Assembly (NCBI GenBank): GCA_964581115.1
Contig: CAZOMY010000024.1
Location: forward strand, 1 to 42,815
From: 2-02-FULL-55-14 sp964581115
Lineage (GTDB): Bacteria > Bacteroidota > Ignavibacteria > UBA10030
Length of the DNA: 42,815 bases
Direction of reading: 5' to 3'
Shown here: positions 1 through 10,133 of the stretch, piece by piece
How the letters are laid out: each line of letters starts with the position of its first letter
Numbering within the stretch: position 1 is the first letter of the stretch
Notes under the pieces: model-generated
What the model was told of the DNA's origin: nothing
Seen by the model: the letters and a program-made list of their open reading frames with translations, nothing else
The model's database searches: none
Translations under genes and position numbers: made by a program

Positions 1-2125
<2,125 letters not shown>

Positions 2126-2145
2126 ATCTCTATTCACACACAACC

Positions 2146-2161
2146 CCGCGCCGTAGCGCGG
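2146..2161 (+). other. Stem-loop in the 23S-5S spacer
   Basis: A perfect 6-bp GC stem with a CGTA loop (CCGCGC-CGTA-GCGCGG) lies 20 nt after the 23S 3' end. It probably belongs to the pre-rRNA processing structure. The rest of the 98-nt spacer shows no tRNA. Confidence 0.5.
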
Positions 2162-2223
2162 AGGTCATCGATACAGCTGTGGCGAAGCAACGCTCGGATC
2201 GCATCTTCCAGATCGTCTGACAT

Positions 2224-2341
2224 TTCTGGTGTCAATGTCGAGGGTGTTACACCTCTTCCCATTCCGAACAGAGCCGTTAAGCCCCTCGGAGCCGATGGTA
2301 CTATGTGGGTGACTGCATGGGAGAGTAGGTCGATGCCAGAA
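2224..2341 (+). rRNA. rrf: 5S ribosomal RNA
   Basis: 5S rRNA of about 118 nt. The 5' end TTCTGGTG pairs with the 3' end TGCCAGAA (helix I). The conserved loop CCCATTCCGAACAG is at about 2259, and loop E/helix IV features (GGTACT, GGGAGAGTAGG) follow. It lies about 100 nt after 23S and is followed at once by a terminator, so it ends the rrn operon. Ends are estimated from helix I pairing and may be off by 1-3 nt. Confidence 0.95.
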
Positions 2342-2350
2342 TTATTCTCT

Positions 2351-2380
2351 GAAGCCCCGGACCTCACCGTTCGGGGCTTC
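2351..2380 (+). terminator. rrn operon terminator
   Basis: A 9-bp GC-rich hairpin (GAAGCCCCG / CGGGGCTTC, 12-nt loop) followed by ATCATTTCT, 10 nt after the 5S gene. It separates the rRNA operon from rlmN, which has its own promoter 19 nt further on. Confidence 0.8.
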
Positions 2381-2398
2381 ATCATTTCTGACCGTTCC

Positions 2399-2428
2399 TT
2401 GCACCGCCCGACCGTTTTCCGTACGTTG
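2399..2428 (+). promoter_or_regulatory. Bacteroidota-type promoter of rlmN
   Basis: TTG (2399-2401), 20 bp, TACGTTG (2422-2428), matching the -33 TTG / -7 TAnnTTTG promoter known from Bacteroidota. The rlmN ATG starts 6 nt after the -7 box, so transcription would begin at or next to the start codon (leaderless mRNA). Confidence 0.6.
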
Positions 2429-2433
2429 ACCTC

Positions 2434-3558
2434 ATGCCCCGCACGCCACTCACCGGATTGACCATCGACGAACTGCGCACGTTCGTCGCCGACCTCGGTG
2501 AGAAGCCGTACCGGGCCTCGCAACTCTATGCGTGGCTGTACAAGAGCAGAGCCGAATCGTTCGCGGAGATGACCGATCTCTCAAAGAGCTTCCGCGACCT
2601 TCTCGGAAGCGTCGCCATCCCGTGTTCCCTCGATCTCATGACCGCCCGTCGATCGGACCGCGACGGCACGACCAAATTCCTCCTCAAGCTTGCCGATGGA
2701 CTTGCCATCGAATCGGTCCTGATCCCGCCCGACCCCGAAGCTCCCGATGCTGAACGCCGCCTCACCCTCTGCGTCTCCACCCAGGTCGGGTGTCCGCTCG
2801 ACTGTGCCTTCTGTGCCACCGGCACCATGGGTTTCACCCGCAACCTCACCGCCGGCGAGATCGTCGAACAATACCTTCATGCCCAGCGCTATTCCAACCG
2901 CCGCATCTCCAACATCGTCTTCATGGGCATGGGCGAACCTATGCTCAACTATGACCAGGTCATGAAGGCGGTCGAGGTCCTGACCGACAATCGCGGCGCG
3001 AACATGAGCGCCCGGCGCATCACGATCTCGACGGCCGGCTACGTGGAACAGATCCGACGGATGGCCGACGAAGGACGTACGGTTAAGCTGGCCCTTTCGC
3101 TCCATGCGCTCGACGAGGCCAAGCGCATCTCTCTGATGCCGATCACGAAAAAACACGGGATCGCCGCGCTGACCGAGGCGCTGGAGTACTACTATCACCG
3201 GACGGGGATCCGACCGACGCTGGAATACATACCTTTCGATGGCTTCAATGATACCAACGCCGACGCAGACCTGCTGATCCGGTTCGCCCGACGCGTGCCC
3301 TGTAAGGTCAACCTCATCCCGTTCCATTCCATCGAGTTCACCGGTCCTAGCGGATTCGCCGCAACGTTGCGGCCGACCCCTCGATCGCGTATCGAGACCT
3401 TCGCCGCCCGATTGCGCGACGCGCATCTGACGGTCATGGTCCGGAGCAGCGCCGGCGAAGACATCGAAGCCGCTTGCGGCCAGCTGGCGGTCGCCGAGAG
3501 CGCAAAGCCCCGGCAACGATCTGCACGTGCCTCCGCATCCATGTCCATCCATTCCTGA
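2434..3558 (+). CDS. rlmN: Dual-specificity rRNA/tRNA adenine-C2 methyltransferase RlmN
   Basis: Radical-SAM methyltransferase that makes 2-methyladenosine at 23S A2503, and in many bacteria at A37 of some tRNAs. The 374-aa length is normal. The [4Fe-4S] motif CPLDCAFC supplies Cys120, Cys124 and Cys127. The preceding Cys113 (TLCVSTQVG) has the spacing of E. coli Cys118. Cys348 near the C-terminus (AGEDIEAACGQL) fits the methyl-carrying Cys355. GEPMLNY, the GGEP-like SAM segment, is present as MGMGEPMLN. The start ATG is fixed by a promoter whose -7 box ends 5 nt upstream. It is the first gene after the rrn operon that carries its substrate, and adk follows after 21 nt on the same strand. The last 25 residues are Ser/Arg-rich and not part of the core fold. 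Confidence 0.96.
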   Translation: MPRTPLTGLTIDELRTFVADLGEKPYRASQLYAWLYKSRAESFAEMTDLSKSFRDLLGSVAIPCSLDLMTARRSDRDGTTKFLLKLADGLAIESVLIPPDPEAPDAERRLTLCVSTQVGCPLDCAFCATGTMGFTRNLTAGEIVEQYLHAQRYSNRRISNIVFMGMGEPMLNYDQVMKAVEVLTDNRGANMSARRITISTAGYVEQIRRMADEGRTVKLALSLHALDEAKRISLMPITKKHGIAALTEALEYYYHRTGIRPTLEYIPFDGFNDTNADADLLIRFARRVPCKVNLIPFHSIEFTGPSGFAATLRPTPRSRIETFAARLRDAHLTVMVRSSAGEDIEAACGQLAVAESAKPRQRSARASASMSIHS

Positions 3559-3579
3559 CCCATCTCACGTCACACGATC

Positions 3580-4248
3580 ATGCGTATCATCCTGTTCGGT
3601 CCTCCGGGCGTCGGCAAGGGCACGCAAGCAAAGCTCCTGATGGAGGAGTTCGATAGCGTGCACATTTCCACCGGCGACCTGCTGCGCGATGCCGTTCAAC
3701 GCCAGACCCCGCTCGGCCTCAAAGCGAAAACGTACATGGAATCCGGCAACCTCGTGCCCGACGAGATCGTCATCGGACTCATCGAAGAGGTCCTCGATTC
3801 CGAAAAGGCACGCAACAGCTTCATCCTCGACGGCTTCCCCCGCACGGTCGCTCAGGCCCGCGCCCTCGATCAAATGTTCGAGCGCATGGGTATCACGCTC
3901 GACGGCGTCATGAGCCTGCGAGTCGATCACGATGAAGTGGTGCGACGACTCAACAACCGCCGCATGTGCCGCACGTGCGGCCGCATCTACAGCCTGGAGA
4001 AGCTCAAGGGCCTCGACGCCACACAATGCCGCTCCTGCGGCGGAGAACTCTACCATCGCGATGATGACAAGCCCGAAACGGTCAAGCACCGACTCGAGGT
4101 CTACCTCAAGTCTACGAAGCCGCTCAAGGACTTCTACCGGCAGACCGGACGATTCGTCCAGATCGACGGCATGCAGGAGATCGGCTACGTCCACAAGATG
4201 ATCCTCGACTGGGTCTACCGGTCACGCAGTTCCAACCCTGCGACGTGA
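3580..4248 (+). CDS. adk: Adenylate kinase with zinc-finger LID
   Basis: Cytosolic phosphotransferase, AMP + ATP to 2 ADP. The P-loop GPPGVGKGT covers residues 7-15. STGDLLR (AMP-binding) and DGFPRTVAQA follow. The LID domain carries four cysteines, Cys130/Cys133 and Cys150/Cys153 (CRTC and CRSC), the zinc-binding form common outside enterobacteria. The 222-aa length is typical for a long-LID enzyme. It follows rlmN after 21 nt, and its TGA overlaps the GTG start of the next gene by 4 nt (GTGA), which suggests an rlmN-adk-phosphodiesterase operon with translational coupling. Confidence 0.96.
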   Translation: MRIILFGPPGVGKGTQAKLLMEEFDSVHISTGDLLRDAVQRQTPLGLKAKTYMESGNLVPDEIVIGLIEEVLDSEKARNSFILDGFPRTVAQARALDQMFERMGITLDGVMSLRVDHDEVVRRLNNRRMCRTCGRIYSLEKLKGLDATQCRSCGGELYHRDDDKPETVKHRLEVYLKSTKPLKDFYRQTGRFVQIDGMQEIGYVHKMILDWVYRSRSSNPAT

Positions 4249-5024
4249 CCGTGCCGCTGGCATTGCTCCGGAGGCCTGACAGCCGGCCGTTCGTCGCTGC
4301 TCATCGCGGCCTCTCAGCCGCAGCTCCGGAAAACACCCTCGCGGCCTTCCGGCTCGCGATCGAGGCGGGCGTCGATATGCTCGAGCTCGATGTCCACCTG
4401 ACGCGCGAAGGACGCGTCGCCGTTATCCATGATCGCACGCTACAACGAACGACGACGGGCAACGGCCCCGTTCGCTCCTACACGAGCGCTGAGATCTCAT
4501 CACTCGACGCCGGCTCGTGGTTCGACCCTCGGTTCGCTCTAGAGCGCGTTCCCCTGCTTGAGGACGTGATCGCCCTCGCCGCCGGCCGATGCTGGCTCAA
4601 CGTCGAGTTGAAATCGCATTTCCTCCATCGCGAGGTACCGGGGTTCTATGCCCGCCGCGTTGTCGACGTCGTCCGGTCCCACAACGCGCTCGATCAGGTC
4701 ATGTTCAGCTCCTTCGACGCGGAACTCGTCCACGCCATCCGAGCCGAATCACCCGAGGCCACCACCGGCGTCCTGTACAATTGGCACCGGGACCTGTGGC
4801 GCCCACCATCGGCAATCGCCGCGCGCTGCGGCGCTTCTGCGTTCATCTGTTCTTGGACGGAGCTGACGAGACGGCGTTTTGACGACGCCAAGGCGGCGGG
4901 TCTTGCCGTGGCCGTTTACACGGTGAACGACCCTGAGGAGGCATGCCGTCAAGCCGACCGCGGAGTGGACCTTGTGATCTCCGACGCGCCCGACCGCATT
5001 CTGAAGGCGCTGGCGGCGCGTTGA
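4245..5024 (+). CDS. Glycerophosphodiester phosphodiesterase family protein
   Basis: GDPD-family TIM-barrel enzyme that hydrolyses glycerophosphodiesters to glycerol-3-phosphate and an alcohol. The first catalytic His is in AAHRG (His20), followed by PENT (29-31), the metal ligands Glu47 and Asp49 in ELDVHLT, and the second His in VIHDRTL (His62). LNVELK and VYTVNDP lie in the expected later positions. At 259 aa it is a standard single-domain, UgpQ-like form with no signal peptide, so probably cytosolic. The GTG start overlaps the adk stop by 4 nt. Its own stop overlaps the TTG element of the next gene's promoter. Confidence 0.9.
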   Translation: MTVPLALLRRPDSRPFVAAHRGLSAAAPENTLAAFRLAIEAGVDMLELDVHLTREGRVAVIHDRTLQRTTTGNGPVRSYTSAEISSLDAGSWFDPRFALERVPLLEDVIALAAGRCWLNVELKSHFLHREVPGFYARRVVDVVRSHNALDQVMFSSFDAELVHAIRAESPEATTGVLYNWHRDLWRPPSAIAARCGASAFICSWTELTRRRFDDAKAAGLAVAVYTVNDPEEACRQADRGVDLVISDAPDRILKALAAR

Positions 5025-5050
5025 ACCCGCCAGGGGGCTTTTGTATATTC
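5021..5050 (+). promoter_or_regulatory. Bacteroidota-type promoter of the TPR-CHAT gene
   Basis: TTG (5021-5023), 20 bp, TATATTC (5044-5050). The TTG overlaps the stop codon of the preceding gene. Predicted transcription start is about 5056, leaving a leader of about 20 nt before ATG 5077. This argues against the in-frame TTG at 5041, which lies inside the promoter, as start codon. Confidence 0.6.
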
Positions 5051-5076
5051 CACGACGCCATCCCGCCACGCTTCCG

Positions 5077-7704
5077 ATGATCCTCCATCGTTCCCGCCCC
5101 CTCTTCTGGATCCTTGCCGCTACGTGGCTGGGCTGGAGCGGCTGTGATTCAACGCCCGAACCACCCCCCCTTCCCGTCGACCTCTTTGAGCAGGGGGTTG
5201 CCCTCGTCCAAAGGGGCGATCTGGTCGGGGCCGCGCCGCTGTTCAACGACGCCGAGCGTCAATTTGCCGCTGCCGGTCGTCGCGACTTTCAATTGCAGAC
5301 CCTCTCGTATGCTGCACGGATCGCCCGAGACCGGGGCTCGTTCCGCGAAGCTCTCGACAAGTCCGGCCGCGGAGCCCGGCTTGCGCGCCAGTTGGGCGAT
5401 GTGCGCGCTGAGATGATGCATCGGATGGTGGAAGGGGACGTCTACGTGACCGTCGGATTGCCCGCTCGGGCCGCCCGATCGTACGACGAGGCCGCCCGGT
5501 TGGCCGACACCTTCAACGACCCTGCGGTACAGGCCGAAGCCGAGATCGCGCTTGCCGTTCTGACTCTGCAACGCCATGCGCCGTCGGACGCCGGCGACCG
5601 CCTCACTCGGGCGCTGACGCTCGCCCAGTCGTCGAAACGCGATGACTTGGCGGCACAATCGCTGATGGGTCTGGCCGAGGTCTTCTTGGTGAGCCGGAAG
5701 CCGGATGAAGCCTTGAATTCGGCGACTCAAGCGATCGGGCTTGCCGACGGGGTCGGACAACCCATCCTCTCGGCCCGGATGCGGATCCGTTTCGGTCAGC
5801 TCCTGGAGTCGGTCCGCAATCTGAACGCGGCGCTGACGACCTATCGTGAAGGGGTGAACCTGCTTCGCCGCTCCAGGAGCGGCCGGCAACTGGAGGTTCA
5901 ACTGCTATATCGCATCGGAGAGCTCTACTCTGCGAACAAGCGGCTGACAGAGGCGCGCAAATACTTCAACGACGCATTCGAGATCGCACGTCGTGAGAGA
6001 GATGCGATCGCGCAGGCGCATCTTGCGCTTCGGATCAAGGACGCCGAGGTTGAGAACCTGGCGCCCGAACAGCGAGCGACGGCATCCTCTCAGATCGCAC
6101 GGGACTATCTCGATCTGGCTGACCGTTTCCGATCGATCGGCCAGACATCGGGCGAAGCAGCGGCGGCAGGGCGGGCGGCAGAGGCCTTCACGGCCATGGG
6201 CGATGCGGCCCGATCGAAACGCCTGCTCCAGCGAGCCGCCATGGTCGAACGACTCAGTGTGTTGGCGTATGCGGACCCGATCCTCCACAGGCCATATATC
6301 GAGCGTCTAGGCCGCGATGGTCGGCAGGGTCAATGGTCGCACCGGTTGGCGGCTCGCGCTTTCGCCGAAAACAAGGTGATCGAAGGATTGACGGTCCTGG
6401 AGCAGTATCGGCAGTCGGTCGCGGCGGATGCACTGGAGGAGTGTGAGCTGACGCTGCGGCATCCGACGCTCTCGCCGTCGGTCACAGCCTTGCGAATGGA
6501 ATGGATCGAACGACGGTTGGCGGCGGCTGAGCTGGGGGCGGCCCTTGCGTTGGGAACGGACCCGTCCACAACGGCGTCGCCACTGCGGGAACTGCATCAC
6601 GGCGTTCAGCAGCTGTTCCAACGAGCGTCTTCGATCGCCGCAGCGTATCCAAACTACGGCTCACTCGTTAGGGCCGATAGCGTGTCGCTCGTGGGCATTC
6701 GAGGATTCATCCCGCGTGGATTGACGGTGGTCGAGTATCTTGACGACGGCACGTCGCTCCTCGCCGTCGCGATCTCGCGCGAAGCGTCAAAGATCATCCG
6801 CCAACCGGTTGATGTTGACTCGGTCACTCGCCAGATCGACGAGTATTGGCGGCTCCTCCAGGATCCTCTTGTCTATACGGGCGGAGGCGGCGAGGCCAGC
6901 CTGGAACCGATGACCCGGTTCGCCGTGCTCTCCACGGAGCTGTACGACGTTTTCTTACGACCGCTGGAGTCTCTTTCCGACCGTGGGTTCGTGTTTGTCG
7001 AGACCGACCTTGTGGGACGGCTGCCCTTCCACGCTTTGGAAAAGCAGGATCGCGGGGGGCGCGTGGGACATCTTATTGAATACGGCAGCGTCGATTACCT
7101 GCCGTCCTGGTCGGCGCTGATGTTCCCGACCCGTCCGCCATTACGGATGCAATCCATCGTGGCCTTCGGCAATCCGAGCGGACGGAACTGGTCCACCGAC
7201 TACGAATTGCGCGATATCCGAAGCTTTTTCCGGACGGCCGATGTGGCGATCGGGCGTGATGCGACATGGAGCGACTTGCGCTCCAAGCGACCGGACCTGC
7301 TGCAATTGGCCACGTCATTCCGCCCCGGCCTTAAAAAGTTCGGTACCTTCCTTGCCGCCGACTCGGCCCGCATCGATGCCACGATCGAGGTTCCTTTTGA
7401 GCGCCTCAGCGACATGTCGCCGCCGCCGGTGGTGCTTCTCTCCGACGACGTGAGCGAGGCCGGAGGGTTGCGTCCGGACCATGCCTTGTTACTGCGGGTG
7501 AACGGAACATCGGATGTCTTCATGAACCGGTGGATCGCCGACCGCAAGGCTTCGAAATTCTTCTCTGAATTCTTCTTCACCCATCTCTCCAACGGATTAG
7601 CTCCGGGGGACGCGTACCGTCAGGCATTGCTGAACCTGATCCGAACGGACGATGTGGGTCATCCCCGGTCATGGGCGCAGTTCTTTCATTTTGGCGTTGG
7701 CTGA
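5077..7704 (+). CDS. TPR-repeat protein with degenerate CHAT domain, probable exported lipoprotein
   Basis: 875 aa from ATG 5077; the reading frame extends 12 codons upstream but those lie in the promoter. The N-terminus (ILHRSRPLFWILAATWLGWSGC) is a hydrophobic export signal, possibly lipid-modified at Cys23, though WSGC is an imperfect lipobox. Residues about 30-400 are helical TPR-like repeats with many A-x-x-Y/A positions. The last 250 residues resemble a CHAT (caspase-like) domain: GRLPFHALE carries the His (His652), and THLSNGLAPGDAYRQALL matches the typical C-terminal helix. The usual catalytic LSACETG segment reads LSDDVSEAG (Ser789-Asp790-Asp791), so the Cys is absent and protease activity is unlikely. 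It stands alone, with its own promoter and a downstream terminator. Function is unknown; a scaffold or sensing role is inference. Confidence 0.75.
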   Translation: MILHRSRPLFWILAATWLGWSGCDSTPEPPPLPVDLFEQGVALVQRGDLVGAAPLFNDAERQFAAAGRRDFQLQTLSYAARIARDRGSFREALDKSGRGARLARQLGDVRAEMMHRMVEGDVYVTVGLPARAARSYDEAARLADTFNDPAVQAEAEIALAVLTLQRHAPSDAGDRLTRALTLAQSSKRDDLAAQSLMGLAEVFLVSRKPDEALNSATQAIGLADGVGQPILSARMRIRFGQLLESVRNLNAALTTYREGVNLLRRSRSGRQLEVQLLYRIGELYSANKRLTEARKYFNDAFEIARRERDAIAQAHLALRIKDAEVENLAPEQRATASSQIARDYLDLADRFRSIGQTSGEAAAAGRAAEAFTAMGDAARSKRLLQRAAMVERLSVLAYADPILHRPYIERLGRDGRQGQWSHRLAARAFAENKVIEGLTVLEQYRQSVAADALEECELTLRHPTLSPSVTALRMEWIERRLAAAELGAALALGTDPSTTASPLRELHHGVQQLFQRASSIAAAYPNYGSLVRADSVSLVGIRGFIPRGLTVVEYLDDGTSLLAVAISREASKIIRQPVDVDSVTRQIDEYWRLLQDPLVYTGGGGEASLEPMTRFAVLSTELYDVFLRPLESLSDRGFVFVETDLVGRLPFHALEKQDRGGRVGHLIEYGSVDYLPSWSALMFPTRPPLRMQSIVAFGNPSGRNWSTDYELRDIRSFFRTADVAIGRDATWSDLRSKRPDLLQLATSFRPGLKKFGTFLAADSARIDATIEVPFERLSDMSPPPVVLLSDDVSEAGGLRPDHALLLRVNGTSDVFMNRWIADRKASKFFSEFFFTHLSNGLAPGDAYRQALLNLIRTDDVGHPRSWAQFFHFGVG

Positions 7705-7731
7705 GCAGCAGACGCTCCCACGAAGAACAAC

Positions 7732-7759
7732 GAAGGCGCAGCGGTTCGGCTGCGCCTTC
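7732..7759. terminator. Bidirectional terminator between convergent genes
   Basis: A perfect 11-bp stem (GAAGGCGCAGC / GCTGCGCCTTC) with a GGTTCG loop, between the stops of the TPR-CHAT gene (+) and the DUF4097-like gene (-). Confidence 0.8.
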
Positions 7760-7784
7760 ATGGTTCATGGGAGGTCGTTGGCGG

Positions 7785-8624
7785 TCACCTTCGGATCTTC
7801 ACGCTGCCCAAGCCGGAATCGATCCTGATGTCCAAACGCCTGCCGGCTTCGGCATACCCTTCCGTTTCATACACGCCACTCTTCGTACGGCGGAAATCAC
7901 CGGACAGACTGAACCGCGAGAACCAACCGTCGTCGTAGCGAACCCGGGCGTGGATCGGTTCGGGCACATCGACGACGATGGACCCCAGGCCGACGTCGAT
8001 CGTGGCATCGGCATCGTTCGCCAGTTCGCCTCCGAAGTCAAGCCGATATGAGCCGATGCCGCCGCTGAATGTCATACGGCGGAAGTTCAGGTTGGAGAGA
8101 CCGTCGGCCGTGAACTTCGAGACGCCCGATTCGATCTCGACGTTGTCGGCGGCGATCGGGTTGGGCTCGCTGCAGGTCAAATGGACGTCGCTCGCGCCCG
8201 TGGAGATCCGAAATTCCTGCACCTTCAATCCGCTGAGATCCAGATCGCCACGGCCGGCACCCAACTCGACATCGAACGAGATGGGAATGCGGTCGGTGTA
8301 TTGGACGACGATCCGTCGGTCGTTGCTGCGGTGTTCTTCATCGAAGACCGACGACGATTTCGACCGGATGCGCAGTTTTCCCCTCGTGCCTTCTTCATAA
8401 TGGACGTAGAGCTGGTCGCTTTCCGCTTCGCGGTCGTCATACCGCACAACCGCAATCGTTCCTCGGGGGGCCCGTTCGAAGACAAGTGTGCCGAACGAAA
8501 CGTCGACGATCACGGTCAGCTCGCGCTCATGGGTCAGGGGGAACTCTTTCGTGACCGGCTGGGCCCGGAGGCCGGCGCTGATGAGCAAAAGGGAGAGGAA
8601 GGCGGTTCGGATCGAAGTTTCCAT
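7785..8624 (-). CDS. Secreted DUF4097/toastrack-like beta-repeat protein
   Basis: 279 aa with an N-terminal signal peptide (hydrophobic SIRTAFLSLLLISAGL, likely cleavage after RAQ). The mature part is a run of short beta strands with recurring patterns such as DVELGAGRGDLDLSG, IDVGLGSIVVDVPE and DSGLGSVKIRR, typical of the DUF4097 / LiaF-like 'toastrack' beta-helix. Such domains often sit on the extracytoplasmic side and accompany sigma or anti-sigma modules. The gene begins 70 nt downstream of a sigma-factor gene on the same strand, so the two are probably co-transcribed. No transmembrane anchor is visible after the signal peptide. I do not know its specific role. Confidence 0.65.
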   Translation of the reverse strand: METSIRTAFLSLLLISAGLRAQPVTKEFPLTHERELTVIVDVSFGTLVFERAPRGTIAVVRYDDREAESDQLYVHYEEGTRGKLRIRSKSSSVFDEEHRSNDRRIVVQYTDRIPISFDVELGAGRGDLDLSGLKVQEFRISTGASDVHLTCSEPNPIAADNVEIESGVSKFTADGLSNLNFRRMTFSGGIGSYRLDFGGELANDADATIDVGLGSIVVDVPEPIHARVRYDDGWFSRFSLSGDFRRTKSGVYETEGYAEAGRRLDIRIDSGLGSVKIRR

Positions 8625-8694
8625 GGGAACGGCGCTGGCATCAATAGATACGCTTGGCGCCGGGGAGAAGTTGCGCTCTGGGTCGCCGTAAGTC

Positions 8695-9354
8695 CTAATA
8701 GTGCTTCATCTTATCGCGGAGATGCTTGTAGAGAAGCTCCCGGGCCCTGAAAATGTGAGCTTTGACCGTTCCGATGGGGAGGCGCAATTGGCGGGCGATC
8801 TCGGCGTATTCCTTCTCTTCGGTATGCCGCAGAATGATGACCTGTCGGTATTTGGGGGGCAGAGCGTCGATCGCCTCTTGAAGCATGCGCGTCCGTTGGC
8901 CGTCAATGAGTTCGCGGTCGGGCTCGTACGTGCTGTCGGGTAGCTCAAAGAGATAGTCGCTGTCCTTCGATTCGATCGGCTTGTCGATCGAGAAGGTCTG
9001 CAACTTCTTCTTGCGAATGTGGTCGATGCAGTTGTTCGTAGCGATCTTGTAGAGCCACGTTGAAAAGGCATACTCTTCATTGAAGCTCTTCAACGATGCG
9101 AAGGCCTTGATGAACGCTTCTTGCGTCAGGTCCTCCACTTCAGCCCGACTCCGGATCATCCGGGAAATGAGATTGAAGATCGCATCATGGTACTTCGTGC
9201 GGAGCCGCCGAAACGCGCGTTGGTCGCCATCAATGGCGCGCCGGATGAGCACGGAGTCCTCGTCGCGCGATTCCTGACGGCGGTCGACCGTCGGTGACGG
9301 AGGCGGAGGAGTGGCGTGGGAGGGAGGTCGGGATGTCGTTCGGGCCTTCGCCAT
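8695..9354 (-). CDS. RNA polymerase sigma factor, ECF-like sigma-70 family
   Basis: 219 aa from ATG 9354. Sigma region 2 is clear (DQRAFRRLRTKYHDAIFNL, then AEVEDLTQEAFIKAFASL and the -10 recognition piece FSTWLYKIATNNCIDHIRK). Region 4 follows (ALPPKYRQVIILRHTEEKEY, then EIARQLRLPIGTVKAHIFRARELLYKHL). There is no region 1.1 or 3, which is the ECF layout. Residues 1-35 are a Pro/Ser/Thr-rich tail. The frame is open for 50 more codons upstream, but a promoter at 9382-9411 puts transcription start at about 9375, which selects ATG 9354. No anti-sigma factor with a zinc-finger motif follows. The DUF4097-like secreted protein occupies that place. Confidence 0.88.
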   Translation of the reverse strand: MAKARTTSRPPSHATPPPPSPTVDRRQESRDEDSVLIRRAIDGDQRAFRRLRTKYHDAIFNLISRMIRSRAEVEDLTQEAFIKAFASLKSFNEEYAFSTWLYKIATNNCIDHIRKKKLQTFSIDKPIESKDSDYLFELPDSTYEPDRELIDGQRTRMLQEAIDALPPKYRQVIILRHTEEKEYAEIARQLRLPIGTVKAHIFRARELLYKHLRDKMKHY

Positions 9355-9381
9355 CCGTTCGGCGCGGCGAGGTAGATGCAT

Positions 9382-9411
9382 CAACATAGCAAAAAGACCG
9401 CGGACCCGCAA
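9382..9411 (-). promoter_or_regulatory. Promoter of the sigma-factor gene
   Basis: On the minus strand: TTG (9411-9409), 20 bp, TATGTTG (9388-9382). It is divergent from the tmk promoter 48 bp away. It decides the start codon: ATG 9354 gives a leader of about 20 nt. Confidence 0.6.
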
Positions 9412-9458
9412 CGCGCCGCTTGCACACAGTGTCGATCGAAGATGCGTCGGCGGGCGCG

Positions 9459-9488
9459 TTGCATTCAGCAGCCGTCTTTTGTACCTTG
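9459..9488 (+). promoter_or_regulatory. Promoter of tmk
   Basis: TTG (9459-9461), 20 bp, TACCTTG (9482-9488). ATG 9498 lies 10 nt after the -7 box, so the mRNA has almost no leader. The in-frame ATG at 9420 lies upstream of the promoter and is excluded. Confidence 0.6.
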
Positions 9489-9497
9489 ACCAATCAC

Positions 9498-10133
9498 ATG
9501 GCACTCTTCCTGACCTTTGAAGGTCTTGACGGCTCCGGCAAGTCCACGCAGGTACGACGTCTGGCCGAGCGCCTGCGGCAGGCCGGTCGTGAGGTGCTCG
9601 TCCTTCGGGAGCCGGGCGGTACGCCGGTCGGCGAGGCGATCCGCACGATCTTGCTCGACCGGGCGAACACGGCGCTGACGCCGGCGGCTGAGCTGTTCCT
9701 GTTCAGCGCGAGCCGTTCGCTGCTGGTCGAACAGGTGATCCGTCCCGCTCTGGCGGCTGGGACCGATGTCATTTGCGACCGGTTTGTCGATTCGACGACG
9801 GCATACCAAGGGGGTGGTCGGGGCATCGATACGGCCATCATTACCGCCGTTAACCGAGGCGCCACGGGCGGACTCGAACCGCATGTGACCTTTTTTCTGG
9901 ACCTCCCGGACGACGAGCGCCAGCGCCGACAACAGGCAACGGGCATTGAGCGCGACCGGATGGAATCGAGCGGGGCCGAGTTCTACGCCCGCGTTCGCCG
10001 GGTCTTTCTCGACCTCGCAAAGCACGCAACACGATTCACGGTGCTCGACGGTCGCCTCTCGGAGCAGAAACTGGCCGACCAGATCTGGTCCGCGATCGAA
10101 CCAAGGCTGGAACGACACAGAATTCAAAAGTGA
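9498..10133 (+). CDS. tmk: Thymidylate kinase
   Basis: dTMP + ATP to dTDP + ADP, cytosolic, in dTTP synthesis. 211 aa, the usual length. The P-loop is FEGLDGSGKST (residues 7-17). The DR[FY] motif is present in DVICDRFVDST, followed by AYQGGGRGID, the dTMP-binding region. LDLPDDERQRRQQ begins the LID segment. The start is ATG 9498, 10 nt after a promoter -7 box; an earlier in-frame ATG would put transcription start inside the gene. The stop overlaps the GTG of the following protease gene (GTGA). Confidence 0.95.
   Translation: MALFLTFEGLDGSGKSTQVRRLAERLRQAGREVLVLREPGGTPVGEAIRTILLDRANTALTPAAELFLFSASRSLLVEQVIRPALAAGTDVICDRFVDSTTAYQGGGRGIDTAIITAVNRGATGGLEPHVTFFLDLPDDERQRRQQATGIERDRMESSGAEFYARVRRVFLDLAKHATRFTVLDGRLSEQKLADQIWSAIEPRLERHRIQK

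Noticed and set aside
2126..2223. tRNA gene in the 23S-5S spacer
   Set aside because: No cloverleaf or T-loop consensus; only a short GC hairpin is seen.
2581..3552. A 323-codon minus-strand frame opposite rlmN
   Set aside because: rlmN motifs on the plus strand are unambiguous.
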